Position numbers and translations under genes: made by a program. Shown here piece after piece: positions 12,504 through 25,055 of a DNA stretch of 64,000 bases (positions are counted from its first letter, which is position 1; each line of letters starts with the position of its first letter). Under the pieces are notes generated by a model. That model made no database searches. It saw nothing but the letters and a program-made list of their open reading frames with translations, and was not told where the DNA came from. The stretch spans positions 744,001-808,000 of the forward strand of contig JAVHJL010000010.1 in NCBI GenBank assembly GCA_036971715.1, read 5' to 3'. The stretch comes from Arthrobotrys musiformis (taxonomy: Eukaryota; Ascomycota; Orbiliomycetes; Orbiliales; Orbiliaceae).

Positions 12504-15454
12504 ATGCCAACCATGTTATCCACGCTCGCAAGAATCGGAATTTTCTCTATCTCGTCGCTTTTACTGTCCGGAAACTTTCTAAACAATCATGCGGAAGCGT
12601 TTAAGATTATCTTAGATGGTCAAGAAGCCTCGACGAATGGGTACCTAGACAATCTAAACCGTAAGATCCGATCCCCACCTCTTAAACATGTCAATATCGA
12701 TCATCCGCTAATTACAAAAGTAGTATGCAATAACGTTGAAAGTGGATTATCCTTCTTCCCACCTCTCCTATTTGCTGTTCCATCACCGGCGGTAACATGC
12801 GCCGGCCGTGGGGGGCTGGATAATTGGGTACTCGAAGAATTAGAGGCTTTTACCAGCGCTTACAGTTACTTTTCGATCCGGTCTTACAATGGTGATTATA
12901 TTGTCCACAAACCTATCTCGCCAGATGAAGCAAATGGTGAGGGTCATTTTGCGATGAGAACGGGGACGCCGGGGGTAGATGAGGTAGATGAGAGGGATTA
13001 TGTTAAGTCTGAGTATGTCTTATGATTGCAAGACTTGGTGAAGTTCGTGGGGTTGTAGATTTGCTAATCTGCTTGATTGTTGTCAAGATTCTGGATTGCA
13101 CGCGGCGGAACGTTGCAGCTTATCAACGATGAGAATCCCGTGCAGGATGGCGACGTTATCGTGTTCGCCGGTCCCGGCCCGCAAGAACCCCACACTCGTT
13201 TCCACTGTAAGACCCTGAATTCAAAAAATATCAAGAGAGAAATTCTAGGGAATATCTTGACCTAATATATATTTTATTAGTGATGCGCTCCCCACACGCC
13301 CGCGGCCTCCCAGCGAATGACTACAAATACCTCCTCTACTCTATCCTCCCAGGTGACACAACTGTCATTCCTGCGGACGCAGACATCCTAGTCTTAAGCA
13401 TGCGTATCAAACTTTCGAACGAATTCGGAGAAATCATAGTAGGACCTTTACCAGAAGAACTAATCCAACGGAAGCCTCAAGCTAGCCGAGTGGGAACTCA
13501 AAATCCACCAGCGCTTAATGATCTCAATATATTCGCCAACCGAAAGGGAAATAACGTAGGTCAAGCCGTTGGAGGGGACGATACAGGCGGATTGTTCCAC
13601 TCCGAATCCCCGAATCTTGAAGATGAGCTGGGATGGTTCCCTAGCCCTGCAGATACCCGGGGTGTAGATGACTTAAAGCTAGAGGACCTCAGAATTACAC
13701 GCACCTCTGGAAAAAGCGCCCCGCTCCCCGGACGTAACGCAGCAGCACTACAAGAAGCAGCAAAACTGCTCGGCCTCCCCGTCTCAAACAGTCGCTTCAC
13801 CCCACCACAACAACAGCAATCTGACGAGCAACTTGCACGACAGCTGGGACTTTCTAATTTCCGACAACCCCGTGAACGCTCCCGACTACCTGGAGAAATC
13901 GGCCCCCCGGGAACTGGTATTGGTGCGTATAATGAAAGGAACATCATCGATAATGGACGGTATTATTACAGGCCTCCAGAACTCAGTCCGGATGGAGAAT
14001 GGCAGCATTTCGCGCCCATGGCACTATCGAGGGTGCCCCGTCTAGAGGATGAAGATGATATATTACTATCGGAGCCGCGAGAACGGTTTGGTGGGGCATT
14101 CATAGATGACATCGATGGTTACATACCTCCTGATGATGACTTAGTTGGGCTGGAACCGTATGCCGACGATTTATACTATAGTGGAGCCGGGGGAATCAAA
14201 CCTTCAGACGGGTACTTCGGCCCCGGGCAAATCGAGGATGAAATAGAAGAACAATGGGCCGGTGATATCGATCCACAATCTACATCCCTCTCGCCCGACG
14301 ACATAGAAGTAGAAGAAGAAGAAATGGGGAATCAAAGACTCAGTAACAGAGCTCTAGACGATATCAAGAGCGATGGGTATCAATACTACCAACCCGAAGC
14401 AGTATACATCGATGAAAACGACGAGGCGATTAATTTCGATGGAACCGATGATATCGATGATCCCCGTGATGCTATAGCAATGGACTCCGGAAGCGTCGGC
14501 GGAATCCCAGCATCGTTGTTCGGACAGTCTAGTAATTCACAGGATGCAAACTCACCGTACCCGTTTGGAACTAATCAGTCGCCCCCAAGTGGAAACGTCG
14601 GTCTGGGTCAGGTACCACCGACAGATCCGCTGGATGAATTGGTTGAAGATGAGAACATATATGCCTTCCCGCCCGAAATACTCCCCAACAGGGCAAACGT
14701 AAATTACAACGGCGGCCCGCTCGAGAAGATCGAGGAAGAAGGTTCCGGCGAGAGTTCCTCCGCTAGAATCGATGATCCTGGGTCTTTACAGTTAGGAATG
14801 CAATATGAGGACGACGGAAGCAATTTGCCTTCCTCTCCGGATTTCCTATGGGGAGATCGAGAGCAAATCGAAGAACTCTCCGAGGATGAAATTGGTCCCG
14901 GACTCCCCGGCTACGATGAAGAATTCTACGGTCCAGGTGAAGCCGGGGTCGAGTATCCAGAATATCAGGAAGGACAAATGGAGTACGGGGAAGATGAGGA
15001 GTTCCCTTTACCAGAGGCAGGCTGGGAAGGAAATTTTGAAGACATTGTTGACACCGAAAATTACGAAATTGAAGTTCCAGATGAAAATTATGGACTAGAC
15101 GGCGGAGACGAGGTCCAAGCGATGCCGGGTGATGAATCTTGGAATTCTACAGATAGGTCATACGATTCGCTACTATTATATAATTGGGATAAAAACGGAG
15201 CTGCCGGAGGCGATGGAATACCCTCATCAAATATCAAAGGGGCTGTAGAAATGACGGAGTTGCTAGAGCCTCAGGCCCAGCCTCCTGCGGACCCGGACCC
15301 AGTGGGACCTCTACATTTCAATATATTGCAGGATAAGCCCAAGAAACCCCGGTGGTGGCAGAGGGTTCACAATAAGTTGACTGGAAAGAAGCCGAGTGCG
15401 CCAGCTGTAGTTAGGGGGCCGACAGGGTTTGAGGGAGGTCTTGAACCCAGGTAG
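12504..15454 (+). CDS. Secreted orphan protein, acidic, paralog of the next gene
   Basis: Family not recognised. Exons 12504-13012, 13088-13206 and 13281-15454 give 933 residues. The start MPTMLSTLARIGIFSISSLL begins a signal peptide; an ATG at 12513 (MLSTL..) is an alternative. Residues 35-240 look globular. The remaining ~690 residues are strongly acidic and low in hydrophobics, rich in Asp, Glu, Gly, Pro and Tyr, and probably disordered, with a basic stretch near the C-terminus (KPKKPRWWQR). A globular stretch reading FWIARGGTLQLINDE then QDGDVIVFAGP aligns with FKVKRNGAYQGIDSN then QVGDELEYFGP in the downstream gene, and both are preceded by an intron at the same place, so the two are tandem paralogs. 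Role unknown; extracellular is inferred from the signal peptide. Confidence 0.75.
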
Positions 15455-15984
15455 CAAATTTGGGAGGTCCTACTTCGCTATCTGCATGCGGAGATTCGTC
15501 TGGAATTAATTCTGAAATTATGTCATTTCATTCAAGAATAAAAGAATTCGCTAATAATATATACGTATATATACCTATTTATCTATACGCTATGAACCGG
15601 AATCTATACTGTACAATTACATACACGTGCACGAGCATCGGTGCTTCTAATTATAATGTCATAGCGTTGTAACCCTCTACCAGCCCCTACGATACATGTA
15701 TACACAGGTATTCCCGCTCAATTTGCACCAGTACGAGCCAATTCTAGACCCCAGATGAAACTACAAATATTAAAACTTACGTAAACGTGCTCAACCACGC
15801 TCGTTAATACGCACACGTTATCCATACCACGAACAGCACGTTGTAATTCTAATTTTCACTATCTAGCCTTGGGCCGAATGGAATCTAGACTTGCTCAAGT
15901 TAGATTGAAATTTATATTATCGTGGAACCCCAGAATTCTATCGGTATAGGGATACTAGGAGTCTAGCTCTAAAATCTTCCGACA
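15455..15984. other. Intergenic between the two secreted orphan genes
   Basis: 530 bp, AT-rich, no coding signal seen. It carries the promoter of the second paralog. Confidence 0.6.
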
Positions 15985-17729
15985 ATGATTTCGTCCAATA
16001 TAAAACTCCAAACCATCCTCGCCGTCCTCACGACAAGCGCCTCAGGTCTTATAATCGATGTCGTCCAGTCCGTACCAGGGAAAACTAACCTCCCCACTCT
16101 CCGGCGTAAGACCCCAAAACACAAACAGGGCTCCGTACTATGTATTAAGTTGTATACTAACACAAGTAACAAGTCTGCCGCCCCCTAACCTCGCAGCCAC
16201 CAACAACAGTCAACCCACTCAAAGCCTCCTGCCCGGACTCCGGCTCCGCCTTCTGGCTGTGGAACTACAACGCCCAACCGAGTGAACAATCTCAATCCCT
16301 CATCAATTTACTAGGAGTCACCTCGAATTCGAGGGAGACACCTTATTTACTTAGCCAGGCGACAGAGAACACGCTTTTCGAGTATGGGTTTACGAATGCC
16401 GGGTTGAGGTATCAGCCTAGTGTGTATGTGCTCCATTTCCTTCTGCCCTGTGGATATTCGGGGCGTTAATTTGGTTATGGGAATAGGTTCAAGGTAAAAA
16501 GAAACGGCGCCTACCAAGGCATAGACAGTAATAACCAACTTCAAGTCGGCGACGAGCTGGAATACTTCGGTCCCACCATCAACAATGGCGATAAAACTCT
16601 CCGTAGTGCGTCCTACCTTTCTCTCAATAACCTCTCTTCTAACAGCCTGGTCCGAGACAATCTTCTAACTCTATTAAATAATACAGTCCAAAGCCAATCC
16701 AAATCGGCCCCAGTTCTAACCCGTCAACTCACCGACTCCTCCGGAAAAGCTCTTCAGTCGTCAACAACCTACCCAACCGTAACCCTCAGAATAAACTCCC
16801 TGGGGAACACAGAGCTCGTCCTCCCCACCGGAAACTGGCTCCAACGTGGCGCGCAAGGCCTAACCAATATCGCTAACACCATAAAATCCGGCGTAAACAC
16901 CTATATCGCGAATCCTCTTGCCAACACAGCAACATACATTCAAAACAATGTTCCGCAGTGGCAAGGACTACTAACGAAAGCCGGGAATGTGGTATACGAC
17001 AAAACCGGCGCAGCAATAAATAACGGCATAAACTATATTTCTCAACCATTATCCAATGCTGGAAACTGGGTGGGTACAAAGCTGGTAAACGGGGTAGACT
17101 ACGCCAATAACGCCCTCGATAAGGCAGGAAACTGGGTAGGTACAAAGCTGGTAAATGGGATAGATTACGCCAATAACGCCCTAGATAATGCAGTGAGATA
17201 TGCTACCACGCCTTTCGAAACCGGTGGCCAGTGGATTGAAAAAGTAGCGAATAATTATATCGCACAACCTATTGCGCAGACGGGCCAGTGGATAGCGAAT
17301 ACAGCGGGTAATGCTTACAACACCGCAATTCAAGACTTAAACGGCGTAGGGTCGGCGTTAGGACAGGGATGGCAGGCGGCGAAAGATGTGACTAACCTTG
17401 GCGTTGCGAACGCAGGGGGCTGGGTTAGAGGACAGGTTAATACTGCGTTGAAGGGGGTTGATGGGTGGGTTAATGGCGGGGTACCGTTGCTTCGGACTGT
17501 AGGTGGACAGTATGTACAGGCTGCTCCGTCGTTGATACAGGTTGCTGCTTACCCAGTTCAGAGCGGGTCGCCGAGTGATGCGAATGCGAATGCTTTGCCT
17601 GTCGTGGCACCTCAGGGACTGGGTGGGAGTGCCATTGGTGGTACGTTGAGGACTGGTGGGGAGTATGTGGATGACGATTTTCCGTATGATATGAGCGCTA
17701 GCCAGTTTTTTGTACCAGGCCAAGCCTAG
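15985..17729 (+). CDS. Secreted orphan protein with amphipathic repeats, paralog of the previous gene
   Basis: Family not recognised. Exons 15985-16105, 16210-16423 and 16487-17729 give 525 residues. The first 21 residues (MISSNIKLQTILAVLTTSASG) form a signal peptide. The second exon encodes a Cys/Trp-containing stretch (LKACPDSGSAFWLWNYN). The shared module FKVKRNG..QVGDELEYFGP and LRINSLGNTELVLP follow. From about residue 235 the protein becomes an Ala/Asn/Gly/Trp-rich chain of loose repeats, including two almost identical 22-residue units (AGNWVGTKLVNGVDYANNAL) at 17058-17189. The acceptor at 16210 was chosen because the nearer upstream AG (16195) shifts the frame. Function unknown. Confidence 0.75.
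17058..17189 (+). repeat. Tandem 66-bp coding repeat, two copies
   Basis: 17058-17123 and 17124-17189 are nearly identical, encoding AGNWVGTKLVNG(V/I)DYANNALD(K/N). Differences are mostly synonymous or conservative, which indicates a recent in-frame duplication under constraint. Confidence 0.85.
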
Positions 17730-20203
17730 TTTAGAGCAGTCCTTTGGCTTACAGCGTTTGCACGCAGGGAGTGACCTCCAGACTATTACAACATAACTAT
17801 CGAATTTATAATATTTTTTTGAAAATGAAAATCTAGTTGTTCACAAGGGTTAAAATAGATCTACAGTGTAGCCAATATGGACCGAAGACCGAAACAGGCC
17901 TAAGCGGGCACAACGAGATCTAGGCTAGAACAAGAATGTTACACCATAGGTCAACTTTAGGTTTTCTGGGCCTTAATATTTTAAACGGCATATTAATAAT
18001 GCGGTAGATCTAGATTCCGCATCCCGTACGTTTCATCAACTTCATCTGAAAATTGTCTGACAGTAACGCCAGAGCTGCATATTTAGAGATCTCGCGATAT
18101 GGCGCGATAAGATTTATTCCAAAAGTAGAAGGTGTAGATCTATACTCTATTGCATAGATCTTGCAACTTTTCTCGGCATCATCTGTTTGAGAACGGGAAT
18201 CTGAGGTATTATGCTCCCACCTGCTCCCATCTGCTCCACGAGATGTGACTCTGCAGGTTTCCGCAGAGTTTATCTTTATCGATTATGTGTTGCCTAAACA
18301 CTTCTGCAACAGGACCATCCGGAAACGGTTAGTCGCACAGAGTTGCACAGGGGGCGTTGAGGAAGGACGATCTTTGAAGACGACCCGCCGACACCCAATA
18401 TTCCGCACTCATATCATCTCACTTTAATAGCTAGTGTGAATGGCAATTGGAATCGAATACGCCGAAATTCCACTATTCGGGTCGAATTTTGAGCACTTTG
18501 AGTGCATATTATTCGCCAAAAATACAATATTACAACCATTTAGAGATCCGATATTAAAAATAATTGAATCTGGCTTCAGCGTCATAGATTCGAGTGGACC
18601 AAAATAACTGACAGATGCGAGGCAATGCAGTTTGAGGCGAGGTTCAAGACGTTTCCAACGCCAAACCGGGGTTGTTTCGGGGTTGAAACTTTACCCAGCC
18701 AGGAAGAAGGGGGGTTTTCGAACGGCGCTTTCGGTTGGTTGTCCCCGGCCGGCCTGTCCACTTTCGAATGCTGGCTTTACCACCAACTTAACTTACTATC
18801 ATAAAGACCGCCAGTTATTATGCTACTAACCAATATTTCGAAGAGGGAGAAAAAATTTGCTGCTTAGGGCGCCACAAAGTAGATTTTTGGTGTCAACTCG
18901 GGCAGTAAAGTACTTGGGTTGCTAATAGGGTTTATGGATAGTGTAAGTATTTGGTGATGGATTTGATAATTGATAAAGAGTATGTGGAGAAAAGGGAAAG
19001 ATGCGAGTTCGGCACCGTCGTCCCGCCTCTTCCGCCTGTCGTTTATGAAAAAGAATCGCTGGGGGGGGATTGCATCCGATAGATTGCAAATATTGAAAAC
19101 AAGAAGAGAGAACACCTTTGCCTTGCTCGGGAAGTTGGGGTGGTTCAGGCAGGCCTTTCCTCTGCACGATACAAACGTACAAGCTGGGGGGTACGAGTCC
19201 CTCATGACCACTCTCCTCTTTCCCAGTCCGCTCCAATCCACTCCGTCCGAGTTAGCTGGTCCACTCCACGTGTGGGATGATGGGTGATGGACAGTAGTAC
19301 CCTTGCTTTGGTGGAGATATCGATAACTTTTTCTTCTTTAATTTTTCCAAGGATGCATGGTGTGCATGGTACTGACTAACATGGGTGTGGTACAGACCAA
19401 ACTGTGATTTGGTGGCAGTAGGAAGCGTCGGAAGCTTAGCTGACCCAGTTATACTCCATTCACCATTATTAAGGCAAATAAGAAAAGAAAAGAAAAAATG
19501 TTTTATCTCAGACTTCTTAAATAACGCTGGTTTCCCTTATTCCTATTTTTTATTTTTATTTGTAGAATTCGAGTAATCCTCTTGTCTCTCCTTTCAATAT
19601 ACAAAAATACAAATTACGACCTGTTGGAATACACTGGGCTGGACCGGACTTCCCATCATTCCTACATACGAAGTATCTATACAGTATGAAGCATTAGGCG
19701 CCGTTGGGATCTGGTTTCTCTACGCACCTTGCTTCCTGAACCCCCCAAACTACTCTCACGACCCCCAACTTCGAAGTCGAAAACTCAAAATTCAAGAATC
19801 CAAAATATTAGATCACGAAAGTAACATAAAATAAAATAAAATAAAGAAAAAACCGGATCGGACCTTGCATATGCATGTATTCGGCCTCCTTTGCTTTTAG
19901 TCTGGATATCACAACTTCCCTCTCTGATTCCACCATCTCCGACCAACCAAAACTCGCCGTTCTCAGATCCGCCCATCGACAGATCTTCGATTTCGAATTT
20001 AAACTTGCTTGACTAAACGAGAATAAGGACAAGAACAAACGGGCCTGGCTGCCTTCGGACTGCTGCATTCCTGCTGCCTCCGCATTATCATTATTGTTAC
20101 TATCATTTCTGTTGTGGTCTACGGTACCAGGTACTGGTACAGGACAGAGGGAACATTGGGCTTGGGGTTGTGTTGGATCATCTGCGACACCTTCCCTTCC
20201 GAT

Positions 20204-20240
20204 CTGACCTGACCTGACCTGACCTCACCTCACCTCATCT
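20204..20240. repeat. Pentanucleotide microsatellite (TGACC/TCACC)n
   Basis: Four CTGAC-type units followed by three CTCAC-type units, about 190-225 bp upstream of the ccc2 ATG. Confidence 0.75.
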
Positions 20241-20295
20241 CAGCGGGTGGCGGTTACTATTCCGATATCCCCTCCTCTGCCCAGCACAATCTAAG

Positions 20296-20304
20296 TATAT
20301 ATAT
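20296..20304 (+). promoter_or_regulatory. TATA-like element upstream of ccc2
   Basis: TATATATAT, 127 bp upstream of the chosen ATG, in an otherwise mixed-composition stretch. Confidence 0.35.
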
Positions 20305-20430
20305 CGCCCGCATTCCTTCCACGACATACCTGGACAGCCTCTCCCACGACCATCGATAACTTTATAACCTCAATCCCGCTGTTAATATTCTAGGTCGCTA
20401 GTGTGGGAACACTCCCACCACGCCGACATC

Positions 20431-23400
20431 ATGGCGGACTTCCAACTAAGAACCATGGCGCCCCAGCCATCCTCATCTGGTAATGGCGCCGATACCTCGA
20501 ATTACGCCACCACCACCGTCGCAGTCGAAGGGATGACATGTGGCTCCTGTTCTGCATCCATAGAATCAGAGTTCAAGGGCGTCGACGGCGTGAAATCGTG
20601 TTCGGTGTCTTTGATCCTCAACCGCGCCGTTGTAATTCACGACTCTGCGCTCCTCAATGCCGAGAAGGTTGTGGATATGATAGAAGACAAGGGATTTGAT
20701 GCGACATTAGTATCGACTGTTGAACCAAGGAGGAGGCAGACCGAACCGGAGGATGCGAGGAAGTTAACGACGACGACTGTCTCCGTTGATGGGATGACTT
20801 GTGGGGCTTGTACGTCGGCTGTTGAGAAGGGGTTCGCAGATATGGATGGGATTGTATCGGTGGATGTCTCGCTTATGATGAACCGTGCTGTTGTGGTTCA
20901 TGAGGGTGCAAAGGTCTCGGCGCAGACGATTGTTGATACGTATGTTTATTTATCCTTACGGTTATGCTATCTGGGGCATTTGCTAACGAGGTTCATGGGA
21001 ATAGAATCGAGGACAGAGGGTTCGATGCAGCATTAATATCTTCCGTCGAATCGAAACAAAAGCAAACAACGGCATCCCACTATGCCACTTCCACCATCGG
21101 GATCGAGGGTATGACCTGTGGCGCCTGCACTTCGGCGGTCGAAGGTGGATTGAAGGATGTCGCTGGTATCGGTTCGGTGTCGGTGTCGCTGGTAATGAAC
21201 CGAGCCGTCATCCAGCACGACCCTGAAGTTATCTCGGCGGAGCAGATCGCAGAAATCATTGAAGACCGGGGCTTCGATGCCCGTGTCATCTCTACCGACC
21301 TCCCATCGGCCAACGCCCAGAGGGACACCAAGACTCAAATCCTCAACATCAAGATCTACGGCATGCAGGATGAAGGTTCGGTTACTGCCATCGAGCGTCT
21401 TCTTCTCAAGCTCGACGGTATCGAATCTGCCCTTGTCACATTTAAAACCATGCGAGGCGAAATCGAGTACTACCCATCCGTTCTCGGAGTTCGTACGATT
21501 TTCGAAGCTATCGAAGCCGCCGGGTTTAATGCACTCATGACCGATAACGAAGAATCTAACGCCCAGCTCGAGTCGCTCGCAAAAACAAAGGAGATCCGGG
21601 AATGGAAGACAGCCTTCCTTTTCAGCTTGACCTTTGCCTTGCCCGTCTTCCTCATCAGCATGATTATTCCTATGTTCATCAAGCCCCTGAACTTCGGCAA
21701 TGTCAAGGTCCTGATCCCCGGCCTCTTCTTGGGTGATCTTGTCTGCCTGCTCCTCACTCTTCCCGTTCAATTTGGTATCGGAAAGCGCTTCTACCGATCT
21801 GCTTGGAAATCACTCAAACACAAGTCTGCTACTATGGACGTCCTCGTCATCCTCGGTACCACTGCCGCGTTTGTGTTCTCCTGCGTCTCAATGCTCATTT
21901 CCATTATGTGCCCGCCCCATACCCGCCCGGCTACCGTTTTCGACACTTGCACCATGTTGATCACCTTCATCAGTCTTGGGCGTTGGCTCGAAAACCGAGC
22001 AAAGGGTTCCACCTCTACCGCTCTATCGAAGCTCATGTCCCTCGCTCCACCGATGGCCACCATATACGTCAACCCCAGCATTCACAAATCCCAAGATTTA
22101 CTCGGAGAATCCAAGTCTGCCGAACAATTTGACATTGAGGCTGTCGAGGAACGCAAAGTACCAACCGAACTTCTACAAGTTGGTGATATTGTTATCCTCC
22201 GACCGGGCGACAAGATTCCCGCTGATGGTGTGGTCACATATGGCGAGTCGTTCGTTGACGAGAGCATGGTTACCGGAGAAGCCATGCCGATCCAAAAATC
22301 CCCTGGCTCCCACCTTGTCGGTGGTACTGTCAACGGTACTGGCCGTCTTGACTTCAGAGTTACCCGTGCAGGCCGCGACACCCAACTTTCGCAGATTGTG
22401 AAACTTGTTCAAGAGGCGCAAACGTCACGAGCACCGATTCAAAGGATGGCTGATGTTGTGGCTGGATACTTCGTTCCGGGTGTCGTTTCACTCGGCCTTA
22501 TCACCTTCGTTGTGTGGATGATTCTTTCCCACGTCCTTACCAATCCACCAGCTATCTTTATGAGCGCTAAGAGCGGGGGCTCGTTTATGGTCTGCCTTAA
22601 GCTTTGCATTTCTGTCGTTGTTTTCGCTTGCCCTTGCGCCCTCGGTCTGGCTACCCCAACGGCTGTCATGGTCGGTACTGGTGTTGGTGCGCAGAACGGT
22701 ATCCTGGTCAAGGGTGGAGAAGCCCTCGAAACCGCCACAAAGGTCACAAAAGTTGTCTTTGACAAGACGGGTACTCTCACTGTCGGTAAGATGACGGTCG
22801 CACGATTCCACCAGAGCTCTGTCTGGAACTCCAGCGATTGGCGGATTACCCGCTGGTGGTCACTCGTGGGACTTGCCGAGACCGGAAGCGAGCACCCTAT
22901 TGGCCGTTCTATCGCGAACTTTGCAAAGTCACAATTGGGAATGAACTCTGAGTCCAATATCGAAGGGAGCATCAGCGATTTCAGCGCCGTTGTCGGACGG
23001 GGTATTACTGCCGGTATCGTCCCTGCCAAGGATAGCAAGAAACACACTGTTCACATCGGAAACGCTGCTTTCTTGAGGGAGAATGATATTACTCTTGCAC
23101 AACACGAGGAGACCGAGGCTATGGGCGATGCTGGTGGCCGACCGGATTCCTCGAAGGGTAAATCTGAGAAATCTTCTGGAGCTGGACAGACGGTTGTGTT
23201 CGTTGCCATTGATGGAAATTACGCTGGTTACCTCTGCTTGAGCGATGAGATCAAGGCCGACGCGAAGTATGCCATCATGGCGCTCAGACGTATGGGTATC
23301 AAAGTCGCCATGGTCACCGGAGATCAACGACCCACCGCGCTTGCTGTCGCCGACGCAGTTGGAATCGATAAGAGCCAAGTTTGGGCTGGTGTTTCCCCGG

Positions 23401-23942
23401 ATGAGAAGCAAGATCTTGTATCTATCATGAAGGAGGAAGGAGATGTTGTAGCTATGGTTGGTGACGGTATCAACGACTCCCCCGCGCTTGCGACAGCAAA
23501 TGTTGGTATTGCTATGGCATCAGGTACGGACGTTGCGATAGAAGCTGCGGATATCGTGCTCATGAGAAGCGGGGAGCTGTTGGATATTCCTGCGAGTTTA
23601 CACCTAGCGAAAACCATCTTTAGGAGGATTCGGTTGAATTTACTGTGGGCTTGTGGTTATAACGTTGTCGGAATGCCATTTGCCATGGGTGTGTTTTTGC
23701 CATTTGGATTGCATTTGCATCCTATGGCTGCTGGAGCGGCGATGGCGGCGAGCAGTGTTAGTGTCGTTTGTAGCAGTTTGCTGTTGAAGTACTGGAAACG
23801 GCCGGCTTGGATGACCATCCAGGGGATTGAGGAGGAGATTGGGACGGTTAGAGGGGAGAAGTGGTGGATGGTTTGGAAACGGTTCGGAAGAAAGGGACGG
23901 GATTCGGTCGCGTACCAACGGGTGGAGACTGCAGAGGTTTAA
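20431..23942 (+). CDS. ccc2: Copper-transporting P-type ATPase (Ccc2/ATP7 family)
   Basis: P1B-type ATPase that pumps Cu(I) into the secretory pathway for cuproenzymes. Exons 20431-20939 and 21005-23942 give 1148 residues. Three N-terminal heavy-metal domains have GMTCGSC or GMTCGAC (Cys 37/40, 124/127, 208/211). A fourth domain of the same fold follows, in which the metal loop reads GMQDEGS (289-295), so its cysteines are lost. The core carries the TGEAMP actuator motif, the transmembrane CPC copper site (VFACPCALGLATPT), the phosphorylated aspartate in DKTGTLT, SEHPIG, the TGDQRPTA loop and the GDGINDSPAL hinge. The ATG at 20431 was chosen; the upstream GTG frame is not an initiator. A second in-frame ATG is at 20455. 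Confidence 0.95.
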
Positions 23943-24206
23943 CTTTAACTTTCAAATCCTTTTTTTGTATATGAAATGCTGCAGTGGAGTTTTTGGGGAT
24001 TTTATGACTTTCTTTTGTTTTACTTTTGTTCTTTTTCTTTCTTTTGTTCAGCACGATACCATATCTTTCGTTTTCGCCTTTTTAGATGGTGGGGGGTTTT
24101 CTTTGAAGAAGTTTAGCTTTGTGCGTGGAGAAAAGCAGTGATGTGCTTATTAGGTCTTTTTAATGAACATTATGATTCTTCTTCACTTATATATTTTACA
24201 TTGTAA

Positions 24207-25055
24207 TCATTGAGCACTAAGCATCCGCATAGCCATGGTAGCCTGTCTCACCATTCTAGTGAGCTTCAAATCACCATCCTCCTTTTCGTCCTCTAGGCGT
24301 AAGGACTCTTCGAATGCGGACTGCCATACGTTCCATCGGTCGAGAGTATACCCCCTCCAATCCCTATCTTTGAACCCCTCGCCGGGAACAGCGAGATTTC
24401 CGTCGTAAGAACGGTTTGATTTGCAGAGGTTATGTAATTCCGCCCTGGCGGTGATAATCCACACCGCCGCAGCCTTTAAATCAGCTGGATCAAGTGACGC
24501 CAATGCATCCGATGGAACCTCGAGGGCACGAAGCGACCAGATGGCGTAGAGGGAGTAGTCGATTGCTTCGTTGGGTTCTTGGAGTGAAGCGCGGGTGAGG
24601 TTTGCAAGGAAGGCGTTGAGGTTTACCCACTCGTTTGAAGAGAAGGATAGGCCGTTTAGCGGGGGTGAGCTAAACGGAGGGGAAGAGTTATACCATGATC
24701 TTATGTAGATATTTAGATCTGGTAGTTTTGACCAGGTGAATTCTTCGCCGTTGTACTGTGGTAACTCCTGCTTTTCGGGTTCGAGGAATGAGGGGCTAGG
24801 ACCGGTTTGGAGGAATTGTAGGAAGTTTGAGAGTTTGATGTGGGTTAGAGATGACCATTCGGTTTGGCTGGCGACGAGGAGGAGGGAGTTCCAGAGGGTT
24901 TCGAGGTAGGTTGATATTTGCTCTTCAGAGGAGGTGGGGGTTATTGGGGAGGTTATGGCGGCGTAAGTTTCGAGGGAGTTGGAGGTTAGGGAAGCCAGGG
25001 CGTGGAGGGAGGTGTAGGGGGCCGAGACCTCGAGAGCCTCTTTTGCCGTTGACAT
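24207..25055 (-). CDS. DUF3632-like protein
   Basis: Single exon, 282 residues, starting at the ATG encoding MSTAKEALEV. It is helical and rich in Leu/Trp/Ser. The C-terminal part YTLDRWNVWQSAFEESLRLE resembles the conserved end of the ascomycete family DUF3632, whose function is unknown; that family call is from memory of the motif. There is no signal peptide or membrane segment. The 3' end faces ccc2 with only 264 bp between the two stops. Confidence 0.7.
   Translation of the reverse strand: MSTAKEALEVSAPYTSLHALASLTSNSLETYAAITSPITPTSSEEQISTYLETLWNSLLLVASQTEWSSLTHIKLSNFLQFLQTGPSPSFLEPEKQELPQYNGEEFTWSKLPDLNIYIRSWYNSSPPFSSPPLNGLSFSSNEWVNLNAFLANLTRASLQEPNEAIDYSLYAIWSLRALEVPSDALASLDPADLKAAAVWIITARAELHNLCKSNRSYDGNLAVPGEGFKDRDWRGYTLDRWNVWQSAFEESLRLEDEKEDGDLKLTRMVRQATMAMRMLSAQ

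Larger units (their letters stand above)
17730..20430. other. Long gene-poor intergenic region upstream of ccc2
   Basis: 2.7 kb with only short frames that lack splice-consistent coding structure. The right end is the ccc2 promoter with a pentamer repeat and a TATA-like element, listed separately. Confidence 0.5.

Noticed and set aside
13561..13947. 128-codon minus-strand frame inside the secreted orphan gene
   Set aside because: Antisense shadow of a real plus-strand exon with signal peptide and conserved intron.
18864..19241. 125-codon minus-strand frame in the ccc2 upstream region
   Set aside because: Composition is not protein-like, overlaps other random frames, and no splice or start context supports it.
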